A stretch of 64,000 bases of DNA from an uncultured Alphaproteobacteria bacterium. Lineage in GTDB: Bacteria > Pseudomonadota > Alphaproteobacteria > SP197. Shown here piece by piece: positions 45,016 through 52,042 of the stretch (the stretch's first letter is position 1; each line of letters opens with the position of its first letter). Position numbers and translations under genes: made by a program. The stretch spans positions 1,617,403 to 1,681,402 of the forward strand of contig OY282363.1 of the NCBI GenBank assembly GCA_958295695.1. Reading direction: 5' to 3'. The notes below the pieces were generated by a model. That model made no database searches. It worked only from the letters and a program-made list of their open reading frames with translations, and was not told the DNA's origin.

Positions 45016-46026
45016 TCAGGCGGCGACGCGGTGGACGGGGATGCCGAGCCGGCGCGCCTTGTCGACGAGGTTCTCGGTGATGCCGGAACCGGGGAAGGCG
45101 ACGACGCCCTTTGGGAGGAGGTTGAGGAGGTCGTCGTTGCGGCGGAAGGGTGCGGCGCGTCCGTGTCGGTCCCAGTCGGGCTTGCAGACGATCTGGTGGA
45201 CGCGGTTGCGCTCGGCCCATGAGGCGGCGATCTTCTCCGCGCCGGGGCCACCGCCGTGGACGAGGATCACGTCGGCGTGACGGGTCTTGACGCGATCGAG
45301 GGTGTTCCAGATGGCGCGGACGTCCTCGGCCTCCTTGCCGCCGGCGACGGCGACGAGGGTTCCGTCGGGGAGGTGGGCGCGGGTCTCGCGGTCCTTGCGG
45401 GCGCGGATGAAGTCGCGTGCGTCGATGGCCGCGGAGGTGAGCTTGCCGGTCTGGCTGGCGTGCGAGCCGTGACGGGGGCGCCACTGTTCACCGGTCTCGG
45501 CGCGGTAGGCGTCGGCGGCGAAGTCGCGGAGCTTCTCGAAGGCGTCGCGTCGGTCGCCGAGGTTGTGGGCGCGCTCGGCGATGCGTTCGAGTTCCCAGGA
45601 CTTGACCTCGGTTCCGTCCTGGGCGCGTCCGAGTTCGCGCATCTCGGGGGCGAGCCTGTCGACGGCGCGGTCGAGGCGCTGGACCTGTGCGTGGAAGGTG
45701 TTGACGAAGCCCCAGAGGAGGCACTCGCGCTCGTCGGCGAGCTGTGTTCCGTCGGGGGCGACGGTCTCGATCAGGGCGTGGAAGGCCTGCTCGACGCCGG
45801 CGAGTGCCTCGTCCCGGTCCCAGACGGGTCGGTTGTCGGGTTCGTCGGGACCGGGAGTTGCGCCGTGGAGCCTGGCGAGTTCGCGGACGGCGGCGGTCGG
45901 GGAGGCGGTGTGTCCGGGTTCGCACTCGTCGGCGGTGTCGTCGCCGGTGCTGCCGTCGAAGCCGGCCTTGGCGAAGGCGTCGGCCATCGTGGTGTCGGCG
46001 GTCTTGGTGTTGTCGAAGCGGTTCAT
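45016..46026 (-). CDS. DUF2493 (SLOG-fold, YspA-type) protein
   Basis: 336 residues. The C-terminal third holds a Rossmann-like SLOG domain: strand VAVAGGKEAEDV, helix, strand DVILVHGGGPGAEKIAASWA, then KPDWDRHGRAAPFRRND and GVVAFPGSGITENLV. The glycine-rich GGGPGAEK loop is the nucleotide-binding signature. The N-terminal 200 residues are helical and typical of the long DUF2493 proteins of alphaproteobacterial plasmids and integrative elements. SLOG proteins bind or hydrolyse nucleotide-derived ligands; the exact role here is unknown. ATG at 46026 has GGAGA 7 bases upstream. The leader upstream contains a large inverted-repeat element. Confidence 0.85.
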   Translation of the reverse strand: MNRFDNTKTADTTMADAFAKAGFDGSTGDDTADECEPGHTASPTAAVRELARLHGATPGPDEPDNRPVWDRDEALAGVEQAFHALIETVAPDGTQLADERECLLWGFVNTFHAQVQRLDRAVDRLAPEMRELGRAQDGTEVKSWELERIAERAHNLGDRRDAFEKLRDFAADAYRAETGEQWRPRHGSHASQTGKLTSAAIDARDFIRARKDRETRAHLPDGTLVAVAGGKEAEDVRAIWNTLDRVKTRHADVILVHGGGPGAEKIAASWAERNRVHQIVCKPDWDRHGRAAPFRRNDDLLNLLPKGVVAFPGSGITENLVDKARRLGIPVHRVAA

Positions 46027-46068
46027 GACGATCTCCAGTTCAGAGGTTGATCCAACGGGACGGTGTGC

Positions 46069-46308
46069 CCCGTCGTGATGTCTGGTTGGGACACGCGCGC
46101 GCAGCGGAGCCACAACGGCCGGAATGCCAGCGCCGGGGAGCCGTCCGAGTGGTGCGGGCGCACAAGCGAGCGGAGCGAGTGCGGAGCCACGGTCGGACGG
46201 CTTCCCGGCGCTCCTTGGCATTGCGAGTCGTTGCCGAAGCGAAGCGGAGGACCCGCGCAGCGGGTTGGCGAAGGGAGCACGCGTGGCACGATCGGACATC
46301 ACGACGGG
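46069..46308. repeat. 240 bp element with nested inverted repeats (structured RNA or MITE-like)
   Basis: The outer arms CCCGTCGTGATGTC (46069-46082) and GACATCACGACGGG (46295-46308) are perfect 14 bp complements. Inside, 46123-46148 pairs with 46193-46222 over 26 bp with a single 4-base bulge. A third hairpin, ACCCGC-GCA-GCGGGT, lies near 46251-46265. The element is in the 427 bp gap upstream of the DUF2493 gene; no protein frame in it is convincing. Confidence 0.65.
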
Positions 46309-46453
46309 AGGCTGTGTTCTCTCCCCCCGGACGGCCCCCTTACGGCGTTGCCGCCGGCACGGCGCCGGGGGATCGGCGGAGCCGGTTCGGAGGGCCGTTC
46401 GCAAACGGCGCGGGGTTCGAGGGCCGCCATGGCGCCCGCGGTCATCGTCGCGG

Positions 46454-46678
46454 TCACCGGAGCGGGTGGGTGCGGACGAGACGCTCGGCGACCTCGCGGA
46501 GGCGGGCGCGGTCATGGACGCGGACGGGTCCGCGCCGGTCCTCGTCGAGATGGACGACGTAGTAGTGCGCGCCCGGCTCGAGACAGTCGGGCTGGCGGTA
46601 GATGTCCCCGACGTGATCGCCGTCGTGATAGATGCGCGACTCGTCGGGAGCGATACGCTTGAAGGTGACGCGATCCAT
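46454..46678 (-). CDS. Small uncharacterised acidic protein
   Basis: 74 residues starting MDRVTFKRIAPDESRIYHDG. The pattern suggests a small beta-rich protein (DHVGDIYRQPDCL, HYYVVHLDEDRRGPVRV) with a C-terminal helix (RARLREVAERLVRTH). ATG at 46678 is preceded by AAAGGA at suitable spacing. It is on the same strand as the DUF2493 and SSB genes and looks like part of the same mobile-element backbone. I do not recognise it. Confidence 0.6.
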   Translation of the reverse strand: MDRVTFKRIAPDESRIYHDGDHVGDIYRQPDCLEPGAHYYVVHLDEDRRGPVRVHDRARLREVAERLVRTHPLR

Positions 46679-46794
46679 GGCGCTGTCCTTTCCGTGGTTG
46701 GCGAAGCCGGATGGCTTGCGCGGCGCGCCGGGGGCTGGCTCTCTCTCCGCCCCCCGTGGCGGTCGCCCCGCTCCCCGCTTCTCTCCACTCCCGT

Positions 46795-47038
46795 TCAACG
46801 CGCCGGCCCGCGAGCCGGGGCGTGGAACAGGGGCGCGATCCTGGCGGCGAGCGCTTGCGCGCCGAATGCGACCGGGTCGTCATTGAAGTCGCCGCGTTCG
46901 GGGACGATGACGGCGGCGGGGACGCCCAGGTCGCGGCAGCGCCGCCGGAGGCGGTCGGCGGCGCGTTGGCCCTCGGCGTCGTTGTCGCGGGCGATGCGCG
47001 AAGCGCGAGCACGGCCGTTCCGCCGGCCAGCAGCGAGA
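46795..47038 (-). pseudogene. C-terminal Toprim remnant of a plasmid-type primase/helicase protein
   Basis: One frame gives SLLAGGTAVLALRAS; after a one-base shift another gives RIARDNDAEGQRAADRLRRR, VIVPERGDFNDDPVAFG and a stop at 46795. The D-x-D and final acidic block match the Toprim_3 domain at the end of DUF7146-like plasmid proteins. The N-terminal several hundred residues are missing; upstream lies the ssb terminator. It is truncated and frameshifted, so inactive. Confidence 0.6.
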
Positions 47039-47062
47039 GGCGGTGTACTCCGACCGGCGGGC

Positions 47063-47096
47063 AAAGAAAAAGGGCCGACGCGCGAGGTGCCGGCCC
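47063..47096 (-). terminator. Intrinsic terminator of ssb
   Basis: On the minus strand GGGCCGGCAC, a short loop, then GCGTCGGCCC is followed by TTTTTCTTT. This is a strong GC stem with a good U-tract, starting about 20 bases after the SSB stop codon. It is the clearest terminator in the window. Confidence 0.85.
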
Positions 47097-47117
47097 GAGT
47101 GGGAGGGAGGAAGGCCG

Positions 47118-47555
47118 CTAGAACGGGATCTCGTCGCCGATCCCGTCCGCCGCCTGGACGGCCCCGTTGCCGGCCGCGGGCGCCGCGCCGTTGGCCGCCG
47201 GCGCGCCGTTGCCGTTGGGCTTGTCGAGGAACTGCACGCGCCCGCCCGGGACCAGCATGATCTCGGTCGAGAAGCGGTCGGTGTCCTCGCCCTCCTTGCG
47301 CCACTTGCGGCTCTGCAGCTTGCCCTCGACGAAGACCAGCCGGCCCTTGCGGGCGTGCTTCTCGAGCATCGCGATCAGGCCGTCCTGGAAGGTGACGATC
47401 CGGTGCCACTCGGTGCGGTCGCGGCGCTCGCCGCTGTTCTTGTCGATGTAGCCCTCGTCGGTGGCGATGCTGAGATTGGCCACACGCCCGCCGTTGGCGA
47501 GGTGGTTGACGGTGACGTCGGCGCCGAGGCGGCCGATCACCTGCGCACGGTTCAA
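47118..47555 (-). CDS. ssb: Single-stranded DNA-binding protein (plasmid/ICE type), start altered
   Basis: About 145 residues. The OB fold is clear: LNRAQVIGRLGADVTVNHL, RVANLSIATDEGYIDK, TEWHRIVTFQDGLIAMLEKHARKG, LVFVEGKLQSRKW, FSTEIMLVPGG. A flexible Ala/Gly/Asn/Pro linker and the protein-binding tip GDEIPF follow. The normal N-terminus is MS..LNRAQVIG; here the frame before LNRAQ is VHPCAEWRNLASQTFG with no ATG close by. I use TTG at 47555; a GTG about 15 codons upstream is possible. The 16 bp over this junction also occur at 59943-59958 behind an excellent ribosome-binding site, so the true 5' end may have been cut off by recombination. Confidence 0.82.
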   Translation of the reverse strand: MNRAQVIGRLGADVTVNHLANGGRVANLSIATDEGYIDKNSGERRDRTEWHRIVTFQDGLIAMLEKHARKGRLVFVEGKLQSRKWRKEGEDTDRFSTEIMLVPGGRVQFLDKPNGNGAPAANGAAPAAGNGAVQAADGIGDEIPF

Positions 47556-47718
47556 TCCGAAGGTTTGAGAAGCAAGGTTGCGCCACTCCGCGCACGGATG
47601 CACAGTGGGCGACAGAATCACCGTATTATCAATATGTTGAACGATATTCCGGGAACCCGGCGTCGCCAGATGCGCGCACCCATGCGTCCGAATTGCATTC
47701 CAAGTGTTGCACTCTGGG

Positions 47719-47746
47719 TTGACATTCCGGGATGGATCGATACAAT
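47719..47746 (+). promoter_or_regulatory. Sigma-70-type promoter of the integrase gene
   Basis: A perfect -35 TTGACA (47719-47724) and a -10 TACAAT (47741-47746) are separated by 16 bp. The expected transcription start, about 7 bases beyond the -10, coincides with the ATG at 47753, so the message is probably leaderless. The divergent ssb gene begins about 160 bp away. Confidence 0.6.
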
Positions 47747-47752
47747 CGAGAT

Positions 47753-49039
47753 ATGTCAACACATCCCGGCAAGCGAACCGCCAACGTCAAGATCACGCTC
47801 AACAAGCGCAATCTCGACGCCCTCGAACCCACGGACAAGCCCTGGATCGCATGGGACGACCGCCTCACCGGCTTCGGTGTCCGCGTCCAGCCCTCGGGCG
47901 CCAAGTCCTTCATCGTCAACTACCGCGCCGGGGACGGCGGGCGCAGGGCGCCCAACAAGCGCGTCGTCGTCGGCCGCTACGGCCGGGTCACGCCGGAGCG
48001 GGCGCGGCGGCTGGCGCAGGAACTGCTGGGCCGCGTCGCCGCTGGCGAGGACCCGGCCGGCGAGCGCGCCAGGGCGCGCGTCATGCCGACCCTCGGAGAG
48101 GCCTTCGAGGACCACATGGCCGCCGGTCCCAACCGCAAGGAGAGCACCAACAGGCACTACCGGAACGAGGTCCGCCTCTATCTCGGCGACTGGCTCGCAA
48201 GACCCCTCGACGCCATCACCCGACGCGACGTGGAGGCCCGCTTCAATCGGGTCACCCGGGAGGTCGGATGGTCGCCGGCCAACCAGATCGTCTCCCTGCT
48301 GCGATCCATCTACCGCCGCAACTGCGTCGATATCGAGGGGTTGCACAACCCGGCCGATCAATGGCTCGCCGGCGGCGGGCGCTACCATCGTCCGGCGCGG
48401 CGGCGGATCCCGGCCCCGGCCGAGGTCCTGCCGCGCTGGCGCAAGGGCATCGAGGATGCGGTGCGCAACCCGGCCACCCGCGACGCGCTGTGGTTCGGGC
48501 TCTACACCGGCATGCGCCGCGAGGAGGTCCTGACCCTGCGTTGGGAGCGCATCGACATCGCGGCCCTCACGTTCCGGGTCGAGGAGACCAAGACCGGCGA
48601 GCCGCTGGAGTTGCCGCTGACCCGGCAACTGGCCGCCGTTCTCGAGCGCCGCCGGGCGGCGGCCGGGGGAATGCCGGGGCGCGCCCGGCCCTGGGCGTTC
48701 GCCTCCGAAACCAGCGCCTCGGGCCACATCCACAACCCGCAGCATCTCTATGCGCCGATCGCGCTCGCCGGCGGCGCCAGGTTCTGGTTCCACGCCATGC
48801 GCAACTGCTTCATCACGGTCGCCGAGCGCGACCTGATGCTGCCCCGGTCGCTGACCAAGCGGCTGGTCAATCACGCCCGGCCCGGCGACGTGACCGAAGG
48901 CTACGCCGCCGACTGGACCGTGGAGCAGCTCCGCGCCCACGCCCAGAGGATCGCCGACCGCATCGACGAACTGATGCGCGCGGAACCGGAGGGGCCCATC
49001 GAACCCGACGCGCCGGTCGGGGAGCCGGGCGGCCCATGA
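47753..49039 (+). CDS. Tyrosine recombinase/integrase
   Basis: 428 residues. The N-terminal DUF4102-like arm-binding domain reads DRLTGFGVRVQPSGAKSFIV. A core-binding domain follows (about 115-215), then the catalytic domain: R255 in YTGMRREEVLTLRW, H347 and R350 in FHAMRNC, H374 in LVNHARPGD and nucleophile Y384 in TEGYAADW. It acts at the DNA attachment sites of an integrative element. ATG at 47753 is chosen because it lies at the predicted transcription start. A stub of a related recombinase lies at 16530-16866. The stop overlaps the ATG of a small membrane protein. Attachment sites were not identified. Confidence 0.9.
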   Translation: MSTHPGKRTANVKITLNKRNLDALEPTDKPWIAWDDRLTGFGVRVQPSGAKSFIVNYRAGDGGRRAPNKRVVVGRYGRVTPERARRLAQELLGRVAAGEDPAGERARARVMPTLGEAFEDHMAAGPNRKESTNRHYRNEVRLYLGDWLARPLDAITRRDVEARFNRVTREVGWSPANQIVSLLRSIYRRNCVDIEGLHNPADQWLAGGGRYHRPARRRIPAPAEVLPRWRKGIEDAVRNPATRDALWFGLYTGMRREEVLTLRWERIDIAALTFRVEETKTGEPLELPLTRQLAAVLERRRAAAGGMPGRARPWAFASETSASGHIHNPQHLYAPIALAGGARFWFHAMRNCFITVAERDLMLPRSLTKRLVNHARPGDVTEGYAADWTVEQLRAHAQRIADRIDELMRAEPEGPIEPDAPVGEPGGP

Positions 49040-49224
49040 CCCCGACGACCCGGAGGGCGTTGAAAGTTCTCGCTCACGTCGCCGCCCTCGCCGGCCTCTA
49101 CCTCGTGTTCTCGTTCGCCCTGTTCCTGGGTCTCCAAGTCGCTCCCCTCTACGGCAACATCGGCATCGCGGCCACCGTGGCCCTGGCCGCGCTCTACGTC
49201 TACGTCGGCTTTATCAGAAAATAG
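49036..49224 (+). CDS. Small two-helix membrane protein
   Basis: 62 residues with two strongly hydrophobic segments (VLAHVAALAGLYLVFSFALF and IGIAATVALAALYVYVGF) and a short basic N-terminus. The ATG overlaps the integrase stop (ATGA), so it is likely translated with it. I do not recognise a family. It could be a real element gene or a short frame at the element edge; the sequence turns into the higBA repeat soon after. Confidence 0.55.
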   Translation: MTPTTRRALKVLAHVAALAGLYLVFSFALFLGLQVAPLYGNIGIAATVALAALYVYVGFIRK

Positions 49225-49370
49225 CCCGGCGGCTCCCTTGCTCGGAGAGGTCCCGTTGACGATGCACTGTTCGGGCGTGGCGCCGTCGGACAGAGGTCTG
49301 AGGTGGCCGGCCATGAGCGCAGCCCATCGCGGGAACGCGGGCGCGGGGACCTGCCGGCTCGCGGCGCGGG

Positions 49371-49501
49371 TCCTCGACCGGCGTAAGACACAGGTCGTCG
49401 AAGGCCCTCATCGTGCGCTTCGCCATGACGCCCGCCTCCGCCAGGCCGAGCGCGGTCTCGTGCGCCGCCGCCAGGGCGTCGCTCTTGTACTGCTTGGCCA
49501 T
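49371..49501 (-). pseudogene. Truncated HigA-like antitoxin
   Basis: The frame opens with MAKQYKSDALAAAHETALG and stays identical to the intact antitoxin through AKRTMRAFDDLCLTPVE, then changes to unrelated sequence (DPRREPAG) before the helix-turn-helix. The DNA-binding half is absent, so it cannot repress. Confidence 0.75.
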
Positions 49502-49637
49502 CGCGGCTCACCTCGATGATCGTTCCATTCGCCAGCGCCGCCCCAAGGCCCGCCTCGTCCAGTTCGAGCATCTCCCCGGCCAGCATCGCGCAAGGCGGCA
49601 TCCTCCAGTCCCTCGCGATCGGCGAAGCGGGCGAACG
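49371..49637 (+). repeat. Direct repeat R2 (higBA remnant), pairs with 16090-16520
   Basis: 49371-49584 matches 16090-16304, and 49585-49637 matches 16465-16518, in the same orientation. The copy is shorter by the missing piece of higB and is cut at its left edge inside the antitoxin gene. The copies are about 33 kb apart with the giant adhesin gene between them. Confidence 0.75.
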
Positions 49638-49665
49638 GCCCGGTCTTGAACGGGCGCGATCCAGA
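49502..49665 (-). pseudogene. HigB-like toxin remnant, heavily deleted
   Basis: FKTGPFARFADREGLEDAA is joined out of frame to LAGEMLELDEAGLGAALANG. The whole catalytic middle, still recognisable in the copy near 16.3 kb, is gone. Retention of FKTGPFARFADREG at the 5' end shows this copy keeps more of the toxin N-terminus than the other. Confidence 0.65.
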
Positions 49666-49753
49666 CCTCGTGGATGCCTGCCGTCGCTCCGATCTCCATA
49701 GCACCGAGCGGCGCGCGGCCCGAGCAGTGCATCGTGAATGAGCCGCGAGCGGG

Positions 49754-50191
49754 TCAGGCCGCCTCGCCGACGGTCACGGTGACGCGCTTCCCCAACCGGC
49801 GCAGGGCACGATCGATCGTCGCGGCCTTGGTGCCGTGTCCCGGGTTCAGCATGCGGCGCACCTCGCTCTCGGCGATGTCGAGGTCGCGAGCAAGACGGCG
49901 CCGCGAAACCCCGGCCTGGCGCCAAGCCTCATAGAGCGCCGCCTTCAACGCCATCTGCACCGGCGGAACGACCAGGGGCCGCCCCTTGCCGGCGCGCGAA
50001 GGCTCGGGCAGGTCCTTTCCCTCCCGAATAGCGGTCGCGATCAGTTCGCGCAGCAAATCCCTGGCTTCGGCCAGCGCCTCGTCCCGGGTAGCGCCGTCCG
50101 TCGCGCCCCAGCCGAAGTCCGGGAACGTGACGACGAACCGGCCGTCTGCGTCGCGTTCGACCTCGGCGGGATAGTTATAAGTGTCGGGCAT
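49754..50191 (-). CDS. hicB: HicB-family antitoxin with C-terminal DNA-binding domain
   Basis: 145 residues. The N-terminal HicB fold reads YNYPAEVERDADGRFVVTFP, DFGWGATDGATRDEALAEAR, LLRELIATAIREGKDLPEPS, a degenerate RNase H fold that blocks HicA. The C-terminal part is a helix-turn-helix (LKAALYEAWRQAG, RRLARDLDIAESEVRRML) for autoregulation. ATG at 50191 lies inside the 3' part of the hicA frame, with AGGACC-type pairing upstream. Gene order toxin then antitoxin is as usual for hicAB. Confidence 0.85.
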   Translation of the reverse strand: MPDTYNYPAEVERDADGRFVVTFPDFGWGATDGATRDEALAEARDLLRELIATAIREGKDLPEPSRAGKGRPLVVPPVQMALKAALYEAWRQAGVSRRRLARDLDIAESEVRRMLNPGHGTKAATIDRALRRLGKRVTVTVGEAA

Positions 50192-50448
50192 ACGTTCGGT
50201 CCTCCCAGGCAGTGACGCTTCCGTCGTTCCGTCCCCTGGAAATCGTCGCCGTCGATCCCGAGATCGGCGAGCATCTTGGCGAGCAGTCCCTTGCCGATCT
50301 CCTTCTTCCGATCCTTGACGGTCGTCCTGTGATCGCCCGCGTAGAGCGTTCCGTGCGACCCGGCGCCTTCGGAAGCCACGAAGCGCACTTCCAGATTCCG
50401 GCTCCGCGCCCATTTGCGCACCCTCGCGATGAACCGCCGCCCGTTCAT
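50041..50448 (-). CDS. hicA: HicA-family mRNA interferase with extended C-terminus
   Basis: The first 73 residues are a HicA toxin: MNGRRFIARVRKWARSRN, then GAGSHGTLYAGDHRTTVKDR with the catalytic His32, then KKEIGKGLLAKMLADLGID. HicA normally ends near here. In this frame there is no stop, and it continues for about 60 more codons, 151 nt of them inside hicB in another frame. Either the stop was lost by a small indel or the tail is real. ATG at 50448 fits the family start. Confidence 0.75.
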   Translation of the reverse strand: MNGRRFIARVRKWARSRNLEVRFVASEGAGSHGTLYAGDHRTTVKDRKKEIGKGLLAKMLADLGIDGDDFQGTERRKRHCLGGPNVCPTLITIPPRSNATQTAGSSSRSRTSAGARRTALPGTRRWPKPGICCAN

Positions 50449-51123
50449 GCGGTCATTGTGCGAACCGGCGCCGATACCGGTCAAGGATAGCTGCGTACAT
50501 TTTCGAGCGCAATATTTCGTGTTCGATGACCCTTCGAACCGGGTTCGACCCGTACGGCCGCTCCGCGACCGCCGGCCGCGGAATGCGACCCGCGTCTATC
50601 CCCGTGACACCGCGCCGCCAGCCCCGGTCACGGCGCACCCGCGGCGCCGGTCTCGGGATCGCGTGCGCTGGCGGCGTTGGCGTCGTGGAGCCGAGGCAGC
50701 GATATCCGGTCGAGCATGCCGATCGCGACGAGGAACACGAAGGAGCCGGGGACCGGGCCGAACGGCATCGGGGGCGGGCGCGATATCGGTCCCCGGCAGG
50801 AACGGTCAGCCTTGGCGGGTGGCCAGGACGATGCGCCAAGCGCCGAGGATCGGGGCGTGTCACGGATCATGGACAAGAACATGGAATGAACATATGGCTC
50901 CCGCAACACGGTGGAAACGCGGGTTTCCAACGGAACCGCGACGGACGCGCGCAGACTTGCGACAGCGCGCGTCCGGGCATGAGAAAAAGTTTCCGGCGCA
51001 GCCTGCCCGGCGGGGCGCGGGAGCGCCGTTCGGCGATGCGTTCTCCCGAAACGCGCCGCCGCCTTGTGGCCGGCTCCCGGTGGTCATATAAGTAGTCAGA
51101 GAAATCGGCGCCGGGGAAGGAAC
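50449..51123. other. 675 bp without a supported gene
   Basis: Short frames exist on both strands but none resembles a protein that I know. The right end has a TATAAG-like hexamer and TAGTCAGA just before the Phd antitoxin gene at 51124. The same TAGTCAGA octamer precedes the related antitoxin at 55740, so it may be part of an operator. Confidence 0.45.
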
Positions 51124-51384
51124 ATGAGCAAGACGTGGCAGGTTCAGGAAGCGAAGGCCCGGTTCAGCGCGTTTCTCGAGGCGAGCGCCAGGGAAGGACC
51201 GCAGATCGTGACCAGGCGGGGCGTGGAGGCGGCGGTGCTTCTGCCGATCGAGCAGTGGCGGAGGCTGCGGAAACTGGCGCAACCCGATCTGAAGGCGCTG
51301 CTGCTCGCGCCGGAAGCCCGGACGGAGGCGCTCGCGCCGCCTCGCGCCCGGCACGGCCATCGCCCGGCGTCGGCCTTCGAGTAG
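51124..51384 (+). CDS. Phd/YefM-family antitoxin (module 1)
   Basis: 86 residues. The opening MSKTWQVQEAKARFSAFLEA with a following strand GPQIVTRRGVEAAVLLPIEQW is the DNA-binding, dimer-forming Phd fold; the Pro/Arg-rich tail would wrap the toxin. ATG at 51124 has GAAGGA at good spacing. The PIN toxin starts 4 bp after its stop. It is closely related to the antitoxin of module 3 (MQRWQLQEAKARFSALV) on the other side of hsdR, which suggests the two modules are paralogues. Confidence 0.82.
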   Translation: MSKTWQVQEAKARFSAFLEASAREGPQIVTRRGVEAAVLLPIEQWRRLRKLAQPDLKALLLAPEARTEALAPPRARHGHRPASAFE

Positions 51385-51388
51385 GCCG

Positions 51389-51796
51389 GTGTACCTGCTG
51401 GACACCAACGTCGTCTCGGAACTCCGCCGTCCCAGGCCCCACGGGGGAGTCTTGAACTGGATCGGAGGGGTTCCCGCGGACCGGCTGTTCCTGTCCGCGG
51501 TCACGGTTGGCGAGATCCAGGCTGGCATCGAGATCGCGCGCGAGCGCGACACCGCGAAGGCGGAGGAGCTGGAAATCTGGCTCGACCGGGTCGTCGCCGG
51601 CTATGGCGTCCTGCCGATGGACGCGGTGACCTTTCGGGAGTGGGCGCGTCTCAAGCATGGCAAGCCGGATACCCCGATCGAGGACGCCATGATCGCGGCC
51701 ACGGCGAGAGTGCGCCGACTGACGGTGGCGACGAGGAACGTTCGCGATTTCCGGGCATTCGGCGTGGAGTTGTTCGATCCGTTCGCCGGCGGATGA
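51389..51796 (+). CDS. VapC/FitB-type PIN-domain toxin (module 1)
   Basis: 135 residues, GTG start. PIN-domain acids are in place: D5 in YLLDTNVVSELRRP, E42 in LSAVTVGEIQAGIE, and the C-terminal Asp pair in TPIEDAMIAATARVRRL plus TVATRNVRDF. PIN toxins of this group cut tRNA or other RNA and are held inactive by the upstream Phd antitoxin. The pair stands just before hsdR. Confidence 0.88.
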   Translation: MYLLDTNVVSELRRPRPHGGVLNWIGGVPADRLFLSAVTVGEIQAGIEIARERDTAKAEELEIWLDRVVAGYGVLPMDAVTFREWARLKHGKPDTPIEDAMIAATARVRRLTVATRNVRDFRAFGVELFDPFAGG

Positions 51797-52042
51797 ACGG
51801 AGCCGGACGGAGGAGCGCATGACGAAGGCCTCGCCAATCCTCTCGCGAGCGATGTGCAGGTTGGAAACGGGGGTCGCGCCGCGCTTGCGGCCCATCGCGG
51901 CCCTGCATCGGAGTCCGGACGCGCTCGCCGTCCGCAGGCAGCCGTGCCGGGACGGCGAATGGGAACGGCCGCGTCTCTCTTCTCGGTTTCAATGCGCCCC
52001 GGAGGTATCCGGGCGTTCGCGCAAACCCGGAAATACGGTGAC

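Noticed and set aside
50485..51095. Short frames on both strands between hicA and the Phd gene
   Set aside because: Composition is Arg/Pro-rich, typical of non-coding high-GC DNA, and none matches a known family.
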